A stretch of 64,000 nt of DNA from Cognatundibacterium oligocarboniphilum (GCF_013377855.1 NZ_JABXYJ010000008.1:1-64000), one strand, 5' to 3'. Shown: positions 1-9,161, counted from the first letter of the stretch. Notes: generated by a model not told the origin, from the letters alone. Program-made: numbers and translations.

Positions 1-31
1 TGTGTCCAGCCGGATGATTCGCAAAAAGAAC

Positions 32-1373
32 GGCTATATGCATTCTGAGGTTGGAAATCGATAATTTTTCAGTCCAACTCGCCTGACTCAGCAAGCTCCA
101 CCAAGGTTGGAATGTGAGGCCCGTATTCGACTGTCTCAGTAGTGCTCTTGGTTGGAATCTGCGATTCTGAGGGCTTGGATAGCCTCACTCCGCTACCCAC
201 TTTTCGAGCATGTTTTGCGTAGAGCGTTTTGGCCCGGATGATCTCGTAGCTATACCCGCGCCCCAACCGGTTCGACAGTTTGATCAGGCCGTTCAGGCAT
301 TCGGTGTAGGCATTGGTGATCTGGCCCGGCGAATCCCAGTAGGCGAAGATGTCGTCGTAGTGATTGTGCACCGTCTTGGCGAGCGAGTGGAACATCTCCA
401 GTTCGCCTTCTGGCAGCGTGTTTTCCCATGCCTCGAAGGCGTGTTGAGCCGATACCTTGTCTGGATCGTCGTAGATGCGGAAGAAGGCTTCTTTGAAGTC
501 GTAGGCTTTGCCCAGTTCGGGGATGGCTTGCCGAACTACCGCTAACGCCTTCAGTTCCTCTCCATTCAGGTTGCCAGGCCGCTTCAGCGTGAGCCAGCGA
601 ATCGACTTCTTCACATGGACTCGTTCTTCCTTACTCAAAGTCGCCTGGTACTTCTTGCGCTCTTCTTCCAGTGCTTCGGAGGCCATTTTGACGACATGGA
701 ACTTGTCGATGACCAGCCGGGCATTGGGCAGGTATTGGGAGAATGAACGCTTGAACGGTCGCCACATGTCCGTGCAGACCCATTCCACCCGTTCCCGGTC
801 AGGCAGGTTCTTAAAGAACGGCTTTAGATGATCCTGCGTGCGAAGCTCCAGCATCTGATAGACGTTGTTCGTCGCTAGATTCGTGATGACGCAACGATAC
901 TTCCCGGCGATGCTTACCTCGTCAATCCCCATGATGACCGGGGTTTCGTACCGCACCGTTCGATCAAGCTCTTCAATCAGGTCGTGCGCGATATTCTTGA
1001 TGGTATTGACGGCAAGCCCGGTCTGGTCGGCAAGCGCATGAAATGTCATGTCCAGGCATCGTTCCCGGATGGCGTCCACCAATCTCTTGGTAGCCCGGCG
1101 CTTCTCATCCAGAAAGGTCAATTCAGGAGAAAACATCTTGCCGCAGCTATCGCATCGGAATCGTGGGCGGAAGATTTCAAGGCGCACCGGCTGCATCTGC
1201 ATCGGGGTGTCGGCAAAGATATTGGATCGCTTGCCATGCCGATACATGGCTTTGGTGCAGTCGGGGCATGATGGCAATTCACCATCGAGCGCTTCGGCAA
1301 CAACGGTGAGTCCGCGATTCTGCGAGAAGTAGTCCACCGGCTTGACGCCGGGGAGGTTCAAAAGGTCAATCAC
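32..1373 (-). mobile_element. ISL3-family insertion sequence, one end only
   Basis: The transposase at 69-1373 is followed by a terminal sequence at 32-55 beginning GGCTATATGCATTCTGAGG. This matches the end of the complete ISL3 element later in the window (GGCTATCCGTTTTCTGTGG) at about 18 of 24 positions, so 32 is probably the element's outer end. No matching inverted repeat or leader is visible on the promoter side: the transposase start directly overlaps the hsdR stop codon. The element therefore appears to have lost its 5' end, or to have recombined with hsdR. Boundaries on that side are uncertain. Confidence 0.7.
69..1373 (-). CDS. tnp: ISL3-family transposase
   Basis: DDE-type transposase of the ISL3 family, about 434 aa, near the family's usual length. 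Visible features are an N-terminal zinc-binding stretch (CPDC near residue 36 and CDSC near residue 75), a GIDEVS motif and a DKFHVVK motif typical of ISL3 enzymes, and a conserved C-terminal NGLIKLSNRLGRGYSYE block. I chose the GTG start because it gives the typical family N-terminus MIDLLNLPGVKPVDYF; a TTG six codons upstream is also open. The GTG overlaps the TGA of hsdR (GTGATTGA), so expression would depend on translational coupling to the restriction operon. Probably still full length but without its own promoter region. Confidence 0.9.
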   Translation of the reverse strand: MIDLLNLPGVKPVDYFSQNRGLTVVAEALDGELPSCPDCTKAMYRHGKRSNIFADTPMQMQPVRLEIFRPRFRCDSCGKMFSPELTFLDEKRRATKRLVDAIRERCLDMTFHALADQTGLAVNTIKNIAHDLIEELDRTVRYETPVIMGIDEVSIAGKYRCVITNLATNNVYQMLELRTQDHLKPFFKNLPDRERVEWVCTDMWRPFKRSFSQYLPNARLVIDKFHVVKMASEALEEERKKYQATLSKEERVHVKKSIRWLTLKRPGNLNGEELKALAVVRQAIPELGKAYDFKEAFFRIYDDPDKVSAQHAFEAWENTLPEGELEMFHSLAKTVHNHYDDIFAYWDSPGQITNAYTECLNGLIKLSNRLGRGYSYEIIRAKTLYAKHARKVGSGVRLSKPSESQIPTKSTTETVEYGPHIPTLVELAESGELD

Positions 1374-4300
1374 TGGCGCTATCCAGGTCAATGTTCCGCT
1401 GCTTGCTGATCAGGTCGTAAATGACATCGGTCAGTGCCGCCATCGCTTGCCGGTCAGACTTCAGCACCAGCGTAGCGAGCTTCTGGTGGCTGGTCAGGGC
1501 GCGAACCACCCCTTGCTGGACAGCACCTGGCAGGTTGCCCTTCATGGCTTGGTCCCGCGTATTGCTTTCAACCTGCGCCATCACCACGTCGTTCTCACGA
1601 GCGATGGAAGCAATCTGATTCACGAAAGCAGCTTGGTCACGAAGCGGAGTCGCCTCGCCAAATAAGTGATTGAGCTTGTCGATGATTTCCATGAGGAAAC
1701 GTGGGGCATCGCCCGCACCGCCACCGCCTCCCGGCCCAATAGGCTTGAGCACAGGCGCATCGCTTTCTTCGCCGGGCGCGTCGTCCTTGCCCTTGATGTC
1801 AAAGCCAGTCAGCACCAAGCCCTTCAAATCCACGCTCTCGGGCGTTTCGCCGGACAGGCGCTTTTGCAGCAGCTTGGCAAAGGCGGCGAAGTTCTCCAGT
1901 TCCGGGTCGCCAAAGTCGATCAACTGGGCCACGTAGGCATAGGTGCGGCAGAAACGGCCAAGACCAGCCTTGAAGGCCATCAGCGTCTTGATTTGCTCTG
2001 CGTGCTCCTGCCTGTGGTGGTCAGCCGACTTCATGCCCGCTTGATCGCCTTGGCTGTGCGCCTTGTCGAAAGCGGCTTCCCAGGTCGCAATCGCCTCGCG
2101 CAGCATTTTAAGCCGTTGCTCGAACAGGCGCTTGGGGCCATCGGTCGCGGTATAGAGCGCCTTGTGCTGCGGCTCTTGTGCATGCGTGATGTCACGAAAG
2201 GTCTTGAAACGGGCTTCCTTGAAGGCTTCCAGATCAGAGGCTTCATACAAGCCCTGACCATCAAGCTGCTCCTTGATCTCATAGACCACATTCAGGTCTT
2301 GCACGTCGTCGATCTGTGCCCCGTCGTCGTACATGGCAAAGGCCCGACGAACGTTTTCCGGGTCATTCACGAAGTCGATGATGAAGACCTCATCCTTGCC
2401 CGGTGCCATTCGGTTGAGACGGGAGAAGGTCTGAACGATTTCGACATCGTTGGCGATCTTCTTGTCGACGTACTGAGCCACCAGCTTCGGTTGGTCGAAG
2501 CCAGTCTGGAATTTGTCGGCCACCAGCATGACGCGATACTCCGGACGATCAAAGGCCAGGCGTAAATCCTGCCCTTTCACCTCCGGGTTCATACTTTCCT
2601 CGGTGTATTCCTCGTTCTCATCAACGATGAACACATCTTCCTTGAATTGCTCATCGTCGCCATGCATCACCTGCTTGCCGGTCATCTTGCCCGAGAAGGC
2701 AATTAGCGAATGGATGTAGCTGTATTCGGCGTGCTGGGCAATGTAGCGGTCAAATGCCTTCTTGTAGCGGATCGCGGCGGCGCGGGAACTGGTCACGACC
2801 ATTGCCTTGGCCTTGCCATCCAGCCGGTGCGCTACGTTCTTACTGAAGTGCTCGATGATGAACTGCACCTTCTGCGTGACGTTGGTCGGGTGCAGTGACA
2901 TCCATTGCGCCAAGGCGCGTTTCGCGGCTTTGCCGCTGACGCGCTTGTTGTCCTCGATCTGCTTGGCAAGGTTGAAGGCGGTCTTGTACGGCACATAGCC
3001 CCTCAGGACATCCAGGATGAAACCTTCCTCGATGGCCTGGCGCATTTTGTACTTGTGAAAGGCTTCCGGCAGATTGTCCTTGGATGGCGGTTGCGAGGGA
3101 TCAGGAACGCGGCCAAAGAGCATCAACGTCGAATGCTTGGGTGTGCCGGTGAAAGCGAAATAGCTGATGTTATCCGGACGCGCCCGCGACTTCTGAAGCT
3201 GCTCCAGCAGTTCTTCTACCGTCAGCGAAGCCATCTTGCCTTGGCCGCTCATGGCCAGCGCCGTCTGGAGCTTTGCTGCCGTGGTGCCGGTCTGGGAGTT
3301 GTGCGCCTCATCGATAATGACCGCGAAGTTCTTACCCTTGAGCGTCTTGTCCGTCACGATTGCTTCCATCGCATACGGGAAAGTCTGGATGGTCACGACG
3401 ATGATGGGCGTTTCTGCCAGCAGCGCATCGGCCAACTGCTGACTCTTCGATTTCGAGGACTTCTGGCGGTCAATGGCGGCAATCACGCCAAACTGATGGT
3501 CGATCTGTTTGACGGCATCCTGAAGCTGGCCGTCCAGCACATTCCGGTCAGTGACGATGATGACGCTGCTAAAGATCGAATCGCCGTTGTCACTGCGCAA
3601 TTTCACGAGGTCGTGAGCCGTCCATGAAATCGTACTGGTCTTGCCCGAACCGGCGCTGTGATCGGCCAGATAAACCATGCCGGGGCCGTTCTGCTTGGCA
3701 TCGGCGATCATTTCATTTACCGCTGACCACTGATGGAAACGCGGGAAGATCAGCGTCTCCTTCTTCGACCAGTTGCCCTTCAGGTCGACGACATCCTTCT
3801 TCTCGACATAGACGAAGCTGTGGAAGACGCGCAGCCAGGCATCCGGTTGGCAGACAGCTTCCCAGAAGTAGGCCACCGGGTATTCGCGAGTGCCATCTGC
3901 CTTCAACTCGCCTTCCGGGTTGCCTGCATGACCATCGTTACCCTTGTTGAACGGCAGGAAGAAGGTGTTATCGCCATCGAGTTTCGTCGCCATCTGAATT
4001 TCGGAATCGGACATGGCGAAATGGACGACAGCGCCCCGCTTGAAGGTCAGCAGCGGCTCGCGGCGCTTGGTCTTGGGGTCGTAGGGCAGCCGGTCGGTGC
4101 GGTACTGATCCATGGCCGCTTCTGCTGACTGGGTGAAGTCGGTCTTGAGTTCGACGGTGGCTACAGGAATGCCGTTGATGAACAACACCAGATCAATCGC
4201 CAGTTTGCGCGACGGATGGTATTGAAGCTGCGGCACCACGCGCAGGATATTGGCGGCATAGCGCTTCAGCACGTCAGCGTTACGCTTGTCTTCCGGCGCG

Positions 4301-4614
4301 GCTTCCGAGAGGTCGATGTGGCCACACCCGGCAATGGAGAAGCCCTGACGGAGCACCTGAACCGTGCCGTGCGTCTCAAGCGCCTTGGTCAGCCGATCCA
4401 TCAGTACCTCAAGGGCGCGGTCGCCGTTGTCCTTCTTGAGCTTGGCCCACTTCTCGCCCTGGCCGGAGGCTTCCAGCCAGGCAATCAAATCGTCGGCATA
4501 CAAGGCCCGCTCGGTGTCGTACTTCGTGGTTTCGCCGACCTTCCAGCCCTGCGCCTCCAGTTTGGAAACGATGTAGTTTTCGAAGTGCTTTTCTTGGTGT
4601 GCGGTGTCGCTCAT
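1366..4614 (-). CDS. hsdR: Type I restriction enzyme R subunit (HsdR)
   Basis: ATP-dependent translocase/endonuclease subunit of a type I restriction-modification complex, 1082 aa. A PD-(D/E)xK nuclease is visible near the N-terminus (LAIDLVLF then VELKTDF near residue 155). SF2 helicase motifs follow: Walker A in HSAGSGKTSTI, DEAH in IIDEAHNSQ, motif III FTGTPK, and a second RecA-like lobe ending FSRLNR. A glycine run (GGGGG) separates the motor from the C-terminal helical domain that docks on the methylase. Its ATG overlaps the hsdS stop by 4 bp (ATGA), so it is translationally coupled. The last few residues overlap the ISL3 transposase start and may have been altered by that junction; the gene otherwise looks intact. 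Confidence 0.97.
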   Translation of the reverse strand: MSDTAHQEKHFENYIVSKLEAQGWKVGETTKYDTERALYADDLIAWLEASGQGEKWAKLKKDNGDRALEVLMDRLTKALETHGTVQVLRQGFSIAGCGHIDLSEAAPEDKRNADVLKRYAANILRVVPQLQYHPSRKLAIDLVLFINGIPVATVELKTDFTQSAEAAMDQYRTDRLPYDPKTKRREPLLTFKRGAVVHFAMSDSEIQMATKLDGDNTFFLPFNKGNDGHAGNPEGELKADGTREYPVAYFWEAVCQPDAWLRVFHSFVYVEKKDVVDLKGNWSKKETLIFPRFHQWSAVNEMIADAKQNGPGMVYLADHSAGSGKTSTISWTAHDLVKLRSDNGDSIFSSVIIVTDRNVLDGQLQDAVKQIDHQFGVIAAIDRQKSSKSKSQQLADALLAETPIIVVTIQTFPYAMEAIVTDKTLKGKNFAVIIDEAHNSQTGTTAAKLQTALAMSGQGKMASLTVEELLEQLQKSRARPDNISYFAFTGTPKHSTLMLFGRVPDPSQPPSKDNLPEAFHKYKMRQAIEEGFILDVLRGYVPYKTAFNLAKQIEDNKRVSGKAAKRALAQWMSLHPTNVTQKVQFIIEHFSKNVAHRLDGKAKAMVVTSSRAAAIRYKKAFDRYIAQHAEYSYIHSLIAFSGKMTGKQVMHGDDEQFKEDVFIVDENEEYTEESMNPEVKGQDLRLAFDRPEYRVMLVADKFQTGFDQPKLVAQYVDKKIANDVEIVQTFSRLNRMAPGKDEVFIIDFVNDPENVRRAFAMYDDGAQIDDVQDLNVVYEIKEQLDGQGLYEASDLEAFKEARFKTFRDITHAQEPQHKALYTATDGPKRLFEQRLKMLREAIATWEAAFDKAHSQGDQAGMKSADHHRQEHAEQIKTLMAFKAGLGRFCRTYAYVAQLIDFGDPELENFAAFAKLLQKRLSGETPESVDLKGLVLTGFDIKGKDDAPGEESDAPVLKPIGPGGGGGAGDAPRFLMEIIDKLNHLFGEATPLRDQAAFVNQIASIARENDVVMAQVESNTRDQAMKGNLPGAVQQGVVRALTSHQKLATLVLKSDRQAMAALTDVIYDLISKQRNIDLDSASD

Positions 4615-5945
4615 GCGATCTCCCGGAGGTCGATTTGGCCAGTGACGGCAGCGGTAATGAAGGCAGCGCGGCGTTCTTTCAGCAGATCGATGCTGCGCTG
4701 GGTTTTTTCGGTAAGACGATCAATGCGCGCCGAGTCACGAGTGAGTGACGCCACAATTTGTGCCTGCTCATTAAGCGGGGGAAACGCAAATCGGTACTCT
4801 CTGAACTTTTCGGCAGGCAAGTGCGAGATGGTCGATTTGGTATCACCTTCTTCGAACACCCCATTCCTCTTTGCAGCACCAAGAACATATGCGTAGAACT
4901 CAACAGAATCTTTGTCTGACGAAATGCTTCTTAGACGATGAAGCGCCTTTTGGTAGCCAATGACATTGTTACCGCCACGCCAAATGGCGGCACGCCCAAC
5001 ATCTCCGCCTTCGCAAACCAAAAGGTCTCCATCTTTGATGGTGTAACGCTCTATTTCATCAGGGCAAATATCCATTACAGGAAGATCGGCCGTGTTTATC
5101 TCATCCCACCGAACATCCTTATTTCTCAAGTAGGGAACAAGGTGCTCACCGGTTATGCGCTTTTCGTCGAGCATTTTCCCAAGTTCTACAGAGTATCGAT
5201 AACTGAGCTTGCATACAGACCAATGCTCCGGCACCTCCCCAATCCATTCAACGCCCGAATCCTTCATCTTCACATTCGGATCGAGTCCCTTGGTGACAGC
5301 ATGCGTGATGAGCGCCTGCCGCTTTTCCTTCAGGAGTTCGATGAAGCGGGTTTTCTTGGCGATCAGGGCTTCGATGCGAGCAGTTTCTTGCTCAATAGCC
5401 TTGGTCAGTTGGTGCTGTTCGGTAATCGGAGGAAGGGGAATTCCGACAGAAGCCAAGCGATCCATGCCGATATTTGCTTGCGTACTCGTGTTGCCAGCTA
5501 ACAATATTTGCTGCTGGGCTGAATCAGCCTTCAACGCGAACTCAAGATAGGTAGGATTACATTTTGTTGGGTCGGAACGCAGAATCGCAAGTGGCGACCA
5601 AACGTTGAAATCATTTGATGTTTTGACGCGAGCCACTTTCCCAACGCTCGCAGACTTTCCCACCAATACATCGTTTATCTTCGGCTTTGCCTTTTTGCAA
5701 AAACGGGCATGATCCTCATAGGAAATAAATCGTTTCCCTTCAAATGCGAGTTCACCATCCTGAATTCCATCAACAGAAAGAAACTCGACCCCTTCATTTA
5801 AGAAGACCGGAGTTTCGTGAGGCCCATCAGTGATAGGTGCGGACAAGATATGTTTGATCGAAGCTCGCGCCCAATGCTCTGGCAACTGCCCAATCCATTC
5901 CACGCCGGAATCCCGATAGGCCGGGTAAGGTTTGTAGTGGCTCAT
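4611..5945 (-). CDS. hsdS: Type I restriction-modification specificity subunit (HsdS)
   Basis: DNA-recognition subunit, 444 aa, normal length. Two target recognition domains are present, each introduced by the same motif: DSGVEWIGQLPEHW near residue 12 and DSGVEWIGEVPEHW near residue 231. The two helical conserved regions contain EQETARIEALIAKKTRFIEL and DRLTEKTQRSIDLLKERR. It therefore specifies a full bipartite recognition site. The site itself cannot be read from sequence. It sits between the 96-aa unknown (1 bp after its stop) and hsdR (4-bp overlap), all in one operon with hsdM. Confidence 0.96.
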   Translation of the reverse strand: MSHYKPYPAYRDSGVEWIGQLPEHWARASIKHILSAPITDGPHETPVFLNEGVEFLSVDGIQDGELAFEGKRFISYEDHARFCKKAKPKINDVLVGKSASVGKVARVKTSNDFNVWSPLAILRSDPTKCNPTYLEFALKADSAQQQILLAGNTSTQANIGMDRLASVGIPLPPITEQHQLTKAIEQETARIEALIAKKTRFIELLKEKRQALITHAVTKGLDPNVKMKDSGVEWIGEVPEHWSVCKLSYRYSVELGKMLDEKRITGEHLVPYLRNKDVRWDEINTADLPVMDICPDEIERYTIKDGDLLVCEGGDVGRAAIWRGGNNVIGYQKALHRLRSISSDKDSVEFYAYVLGAAKRNGVFEEGDTKSTISHLPAEKFREYRFAFPPLNEQAQIVASLTRDSARIDRLTEKTQRSIDLLKERRAAFITAAVTGQIDLREIA

Positions 5946-5946
5946 G

Positions 5947-6237
5947 TCAGCCCCTCATCGTCTTGAAGCCGTGATCTGCTTCAGCGTCGGCTGCTTTCAG
6001 CCAGGTCAAAAACCCCGAGGCAACCACGCTGCTGTCAAAAACGACGACTGTCTTTTGCTGAGATTGATGAAATAGTTCAGGTCGCGGCTCTTGGATATGA
6101 ACAATTCTTTGGAGCCAGTCATCACCCAAGGGCCGAGACATTGAGAATGCCCCAGTGGTAGCGTCATACATCAGTTCACGTACTTCAGCATCCAGCGGCT
6201 GCTCAGGATGTTCAAGGCTAAGAATCCAGATTTTCAT
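5947..6237 (-). CDS. Unknown 96-aa protein inside the type I RM operon
   Basis: Not recognised. It begins MKIWILSLEHPEQP and has no membrane segment, signal or metal motif. Its ATG overlaps the hsdM stop by 4 bp and its stop is 1 bp from the hsdS start, so it is translated as part of the RM operon between M and S, an unusual place for an extra gene. The sequence is mixed, with aromatic and acidic residues, and is probably a small globular protein. Possible roles are a modulator of RM assembly or restriction, or an unrelated cargo gene. Function not assigned. Confidence 0.85.
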   Translation of the reverse strand: MKIWILSLEHPEQPLDAEVRELMYDATTGAFSMSRPLGDDWLQRIVHIQEPRPELFHQSQQKTVVVFDSSVVASGFLTWLKAADAEADHGFKTMRG

Positions 6238-8264
6238 TCTGTTGCAACCTCCGCGAGAAGCGCCGCAATCTCCGATTCAACCTGCTTCAAATCCGCATCG
6301 ATGTCATGCAGCTTGCGCGGCGGCACATACTGATAGAAGAAACGGTTGAAGTTGATCTCGTAGCCAACACGGCCAATTGCCTTGTCCTTGTCGTCGCGGA
6401 AGGTTTCGTCAATGTAGGCATCCGGCAGATGCGGCAGCACTTCACGAGCTAGGTAATCCCGAATATCCTCGGTCAGCGGCACATTCTCGTAGTCGGTCAA
6501 TTCAAGATCAGAAACTACGTTCCCGTCCGCATCGCTCACCGGCTCGCCATTCGGGTCGCGAACGCCAAAAGCATTCGTCAGTGCTCTGACGAAAGTCTTT
6601 CCGGCCTTGATGACCTTGCCCGCAGCAAGCGCAGAGCGCACCGTTTCATCGGCAAAGGCTTCCGCCCAGCCAAAGAGATGGGTTGCGCCCATATGCTGTT
6701 GCAATGCGGCCAGCCAGAGTTCCTGATGTTCCGGCGATAGCTTCAGCCACGCCTTTTCTTCTTGCAGCTTGGAGAGGCCGCTTTCGTCGATCACCAACGA
6801 CATGCGCAGCGGGCGCAGCACCTTGATGCGGCGATAGCCAAAGGTGCGGTAGTCAATCATCCGCGAAACTTCGTTGTTCTCGGCAGCCGCATAGATGTCG
6901 ACAATCTGGCGGCGCTGGTCGTCATCCACGATCCGGCGCTTGTTACCTTCGTTCTTGATCGAAGACCAGAAGCCGGTGGCATTGATGAGTTGAACGCGCT
7001 TCTCCCTGCGGCCATCCTTCTTGTTCGAGAGAATCCAGAGATAGGTGCCGATGCCGGTGCGGAAGAAAATTTCTGTGGGTAACGCCACGATGGCTTCTAC
7101 TAGGTCGTTTTCGAGCAGCCAGCGTCGAATCTCGGATTCGCCTGACGATGCGCCGCCGTTAAACAACGGCGACCCCGACAACACGATGGCTGCACGGCCT
7201 CCGCCGTTTTCCGGCAATTCCAGCTTGCTGGCCAGGTGCATCAGGAACAGCATCGAGCCATCATTGATACGCGGCAGACCGGGGCCAAAGCGTCCGTCGT
7301 ACTTCTTTTCCTTGTGCTCCGTATTTACAGCGTCCGAATCCTTTTCCCACTTCTTGCCGAAGGGAGGATTTGAGAGGCAGTAATGGAAGCGCTCGTTGGC
7401 GAACTGGTCATTCGAGAGCGTGCTGCCCAGACGGATATTCTTCGACAGATCGCGGCCAGGATCGGATTCGAGGGTGCGCAGCAACATGCTGGTCAGGCAG
7501 ACAGCATGGGTTTCCGGCTCAAGCTCTTGTCCATGCGGAACAAGAACAGGCGGCACTTTGAAGCGATTGCCGTACTCGGCAACATGGTTCATGGCGTCGG
7601 TCAGGAAGCCGCCTGTGCCACAGGTTGGGTCATACAGGGTGCGGATCAGGCCGGGATTCGATTCAAACAGAGCGTCGTCAGGGTCGAGCAACAAGGCCGT
7701 GGCCAGATGCACGACATCGCGAGGCGTCATGAAATCCTCAGCCCCTTCATTGACCTCGGCACCAAATCGGCGAATCAGATGCTCGTAGAGGTTGCTCATC
7801 ACGCGATCCGGCACCGCCTCCGGATGCAGATCGATACCGGCGAAATTCTTGCAAATCTTGAAAAGGACACCGGCTTTGTCGAGACGAATGACGGTGTTCG
7901 TGAAATCGAACTGCTCGAAGATGATGCGAGCGTTGTCCGAGAAGTGAGCGATGTAGTCTTGGAGGTTCTGTCGGGTCTTGGTGCTCCCCAGAGTGCTCAG
8001 GACGTATTCAGAGGTGTTGTAGAACGGGTAGCGAGTAGCTTGGCGGAGAACTAGATCAAGATCGATCCCGGCATCCTTGAAAGCCGCATGAGTCTCGCGG
8101 ACGCCCTCGCGGGTCGGTTCTAGTACGCATTCCAATCGACGCAGCAGGGTGAACGGCAGAATGATCTTGCCGAAATCCGTGTGCTTGAAATCACCCCAAA
8201 GGTCTTCGGCGTTTTTCCAGATGAAATCCGCCAGCGATGCGCCCGAGCCTGCCAATTCTGCCAT
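6234..8264 (-). CDS. hsdM: Type I DNA methyltransferase subunit (HsdM)
   Basis: N6-adenine methyltransferase subunit, 676 aa, longer than the classical ~500-aa HsdM through its C-terminal part. An N-terminal HsdM_N helical domain is followed by SAM-binding motif I (DPTCGTGGFL, about residue 215) and catalytic motif IV (NPPF, about residue 300). The ATG at 8264 is chosen because GGAGA lies six bases upstream on the minus strand; the alternative start 27 bases further upstream lies inside the operator repeat and lacks a ribosome binding site. First gene of the hsdM-orf96-hsdS-hsdR operon. Regulation probably acts through the triplicate repeats just upstream. Confidence 0.97.
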   Translation of the reverse strand: MAELAGSGASLADFIWKNAEDLWGDFKHTDFGKIILPFTLLRRLECVLEPTREGVRETHAAFKDAGIDLDLVLRQATRYPFYNTSEYVLSTLGSTKTRQNLQDYIAHFSDNARIIFEQFDFTNTVIRLDKAGVLFKICKNFAGIDLHPEAVPDRVMSNLYEHLIRRFGAEVNEGAEDFMTPRDVVHLATALLLDPDDALFESNPGLIRTLYDPTCGTGGFLTDAMNHVAEYGNRFKVPPVLVPHGQELEPETHAVCLTSMLLRTLESDPGRDLSKNIRLGSTLSNDQFANERFHYCLSNPPFGKKWEKDSDAVNTEHKEKKYDGRFGPGLPRINDGSMLFLMHLASKLELPENGGGRAAIVLSGSPLFNGGASSGESEIRRWLLENDLVEAIVALPTEIFFRTGIGTYLWILSNKKDGRREKRVQLINATGFWSSIKNEGNKRRIVDDDQRRQIVDIYAAAENNEVSRMIDYRTFGYRRIKVLRPLRMSLVIDESGLSKLQEEKAWLKLSPEHQELWLAALQQHMGATHLFGWAEAFADETVRSALAAGKVIKAGKTFVRALTNAFGVRDPNGEPVSDADGNVVSDLELTDYENVPLTEDIRDYLAREVLPHLPDAYIDETFRDDKDKAIGRVGYEINFNRFFYQYVPPRKLHDIDADLKQVESEIAALLAEVATE

Positions 8265-8273
8265 GTGGTTCTC

Positions 8274-8396
8274 CAACCAAGTTTTGCACAAAACAGAATA
8301 CCAGACTGGCGGAAACTTTCAACCATGTTTTGCACAAAACGGAGAGTTATCACGTTTGGCGTAGCTTCGGGATTCCAACCTTATTTTGCATATAGC
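8274..8396 (-). promoter_or_regulatory. Three operator-like repeats upstream of hsdM
   Basis: A direct repeat CAACCxxGTTTTGCACAAAAC occurs at 8274-8294 and 8320-8340, with a degenerate third copy at 8376-8396. Within the first two, GTTTTG-CA-CAAAAC is a perfect 6-bp inverted repeat. The first copy starts about 10 bp from the hsdM start and overlaps its ribosome binding site. This looks like a regulator-binding array for the RM operon. The regulator is not evident next to it. Confidence 0.65.
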
Positions 8397-8430
8397 CAAA
8401 AGAACTATCCATGCATCCTAAAAAAATTAT

Positions 8431-8609
8431 GGGGCGGCGCATTGTGGTCGCCCTCGTATTTCGCGGCCTCCTGCGGCGGCGCACCGATTGCCATCATTCG
8501 CCAATATATCGAACAACAGCAAACGCCTGAGTAAGCTAACAACATGGATACCTGCGGTATCCGCGCTATTCATCCTCCCCCTGAACGGGGAGGATTTCCG
8601 CGCAATCTG
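8431..8609 (+). mobile_element. Relic of an IS200/IS605-family end with tnpA 3' fragment
   Basis: The reading frame up to the TAA at 8532-8534 encodes ALWSPSYFAASCGGAPIAII and then RQYIEQQ, nearly the same as the C-terminus of the complete TnpA at 29912. It is followed by two hairpins, GGATACC-TGC-GGTATCC at 8545-8561 and CCTCCCC/GGGGAGG near 8574-8593, that align with the left end of the complete element. The end appears to be 8609 with TTAA outside it. Everything 5' of the fragment is lost, so this copy cannot move by itself. Confidence 0.75.
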
Positions 8610-8648
8610 TTAAAATTATCATTTTCATATTTGGTTTTCCTAAGTCTT

Positions 8649-9161
8649 TTAAGCTGAAATCCAAGACTCATCAAAAACTGTCACTATGCGCGGTGTTGTC
8701 ACTCGCTGATGCTTCGCCCCGCACCACAAACAAGTTCTTGTATCGCCGTCCATGCTGAAACGGTCGGCCAAAAAATATTCCTGATGGTGAGGGTCGATAG
8801 CACAGCGCCCTACTTCTAAGTACCGATCCCAGAATCCGACAATCCGTTCTAACCCTCTTCCACATGGGTGCGCTGCTCGTTGGGCCTTATCACCTTGACT
8901 TAAAGCCTGCATCAAACGCGTTCCGATGAATAGAACATCGTCCATATAGCCTAATACTAACGTCCCGGCACCGAACCACTCGGCTGCCTTCGTTTCAGGT
9001 GTTGCAATGAACACATCCTCCAACAAACCGCCATTTTTAAAAAAATGCCCCCTCTCTTTCAAATACTTGTGCAAATTTGGGGAAAATGATGCGGATTTTT
9101 TTGGCGCAATCTCTGATACCTGCAGTGTCTTGTGTCCAATTTTTTCAGTTATTTTGTTCAT
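8649..9161 (-). CDS. Unknown 170-aa protein with CxxC
   Basis: Not recognised. Soluble, 170 aa, with a C-terminal CLWC pair plus H residues (AIDPHHQEYF) that could bind metal, and a central hydrophobic stretch (GAGTLVLGYMDDVLFIG) too polar for a clear membrane helix. A strong AAGGA ribosome binding site lies six bases before the ATG. It is transcribed leftward toward the RM operon but separated from it by the IS200 relic. The long coherent reading frame and the ribosome binding site support a real gene. Confidence 0.75.
   Translation of the reverse strand: MNKITEKIGHKTLQVSEIAPKKSASFSPNLHKYLKERGHFFKNGGLLEDVFIATPETKAAEWFGAGTLVLGYMDDVLFIGTRLMQALSQGDKAQRAAHPCGRGLERIVGFWDRYLEVGRCAIDPHHQEYFLADRFSMDGDTRTCLWCGAKHQRVTTPRIVTVFDESWISA

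Noticed and set aside
1391-1500. Second inverted repeat of the ISL3 element near hsdR
   Set aside because: Searched by eye for the reverse complement of the end at 32-55; nothing beyond short chance matches such as GGATAGCG near 1383.
1666-3627. Long plus-strand open frames (up to 299 and 240 codons) opposite hsdR
   Set aside because: They are antisense shadows of a clearly intact hsdR with full helicase and nuclease motifs; their translations show no recognisable pattern.
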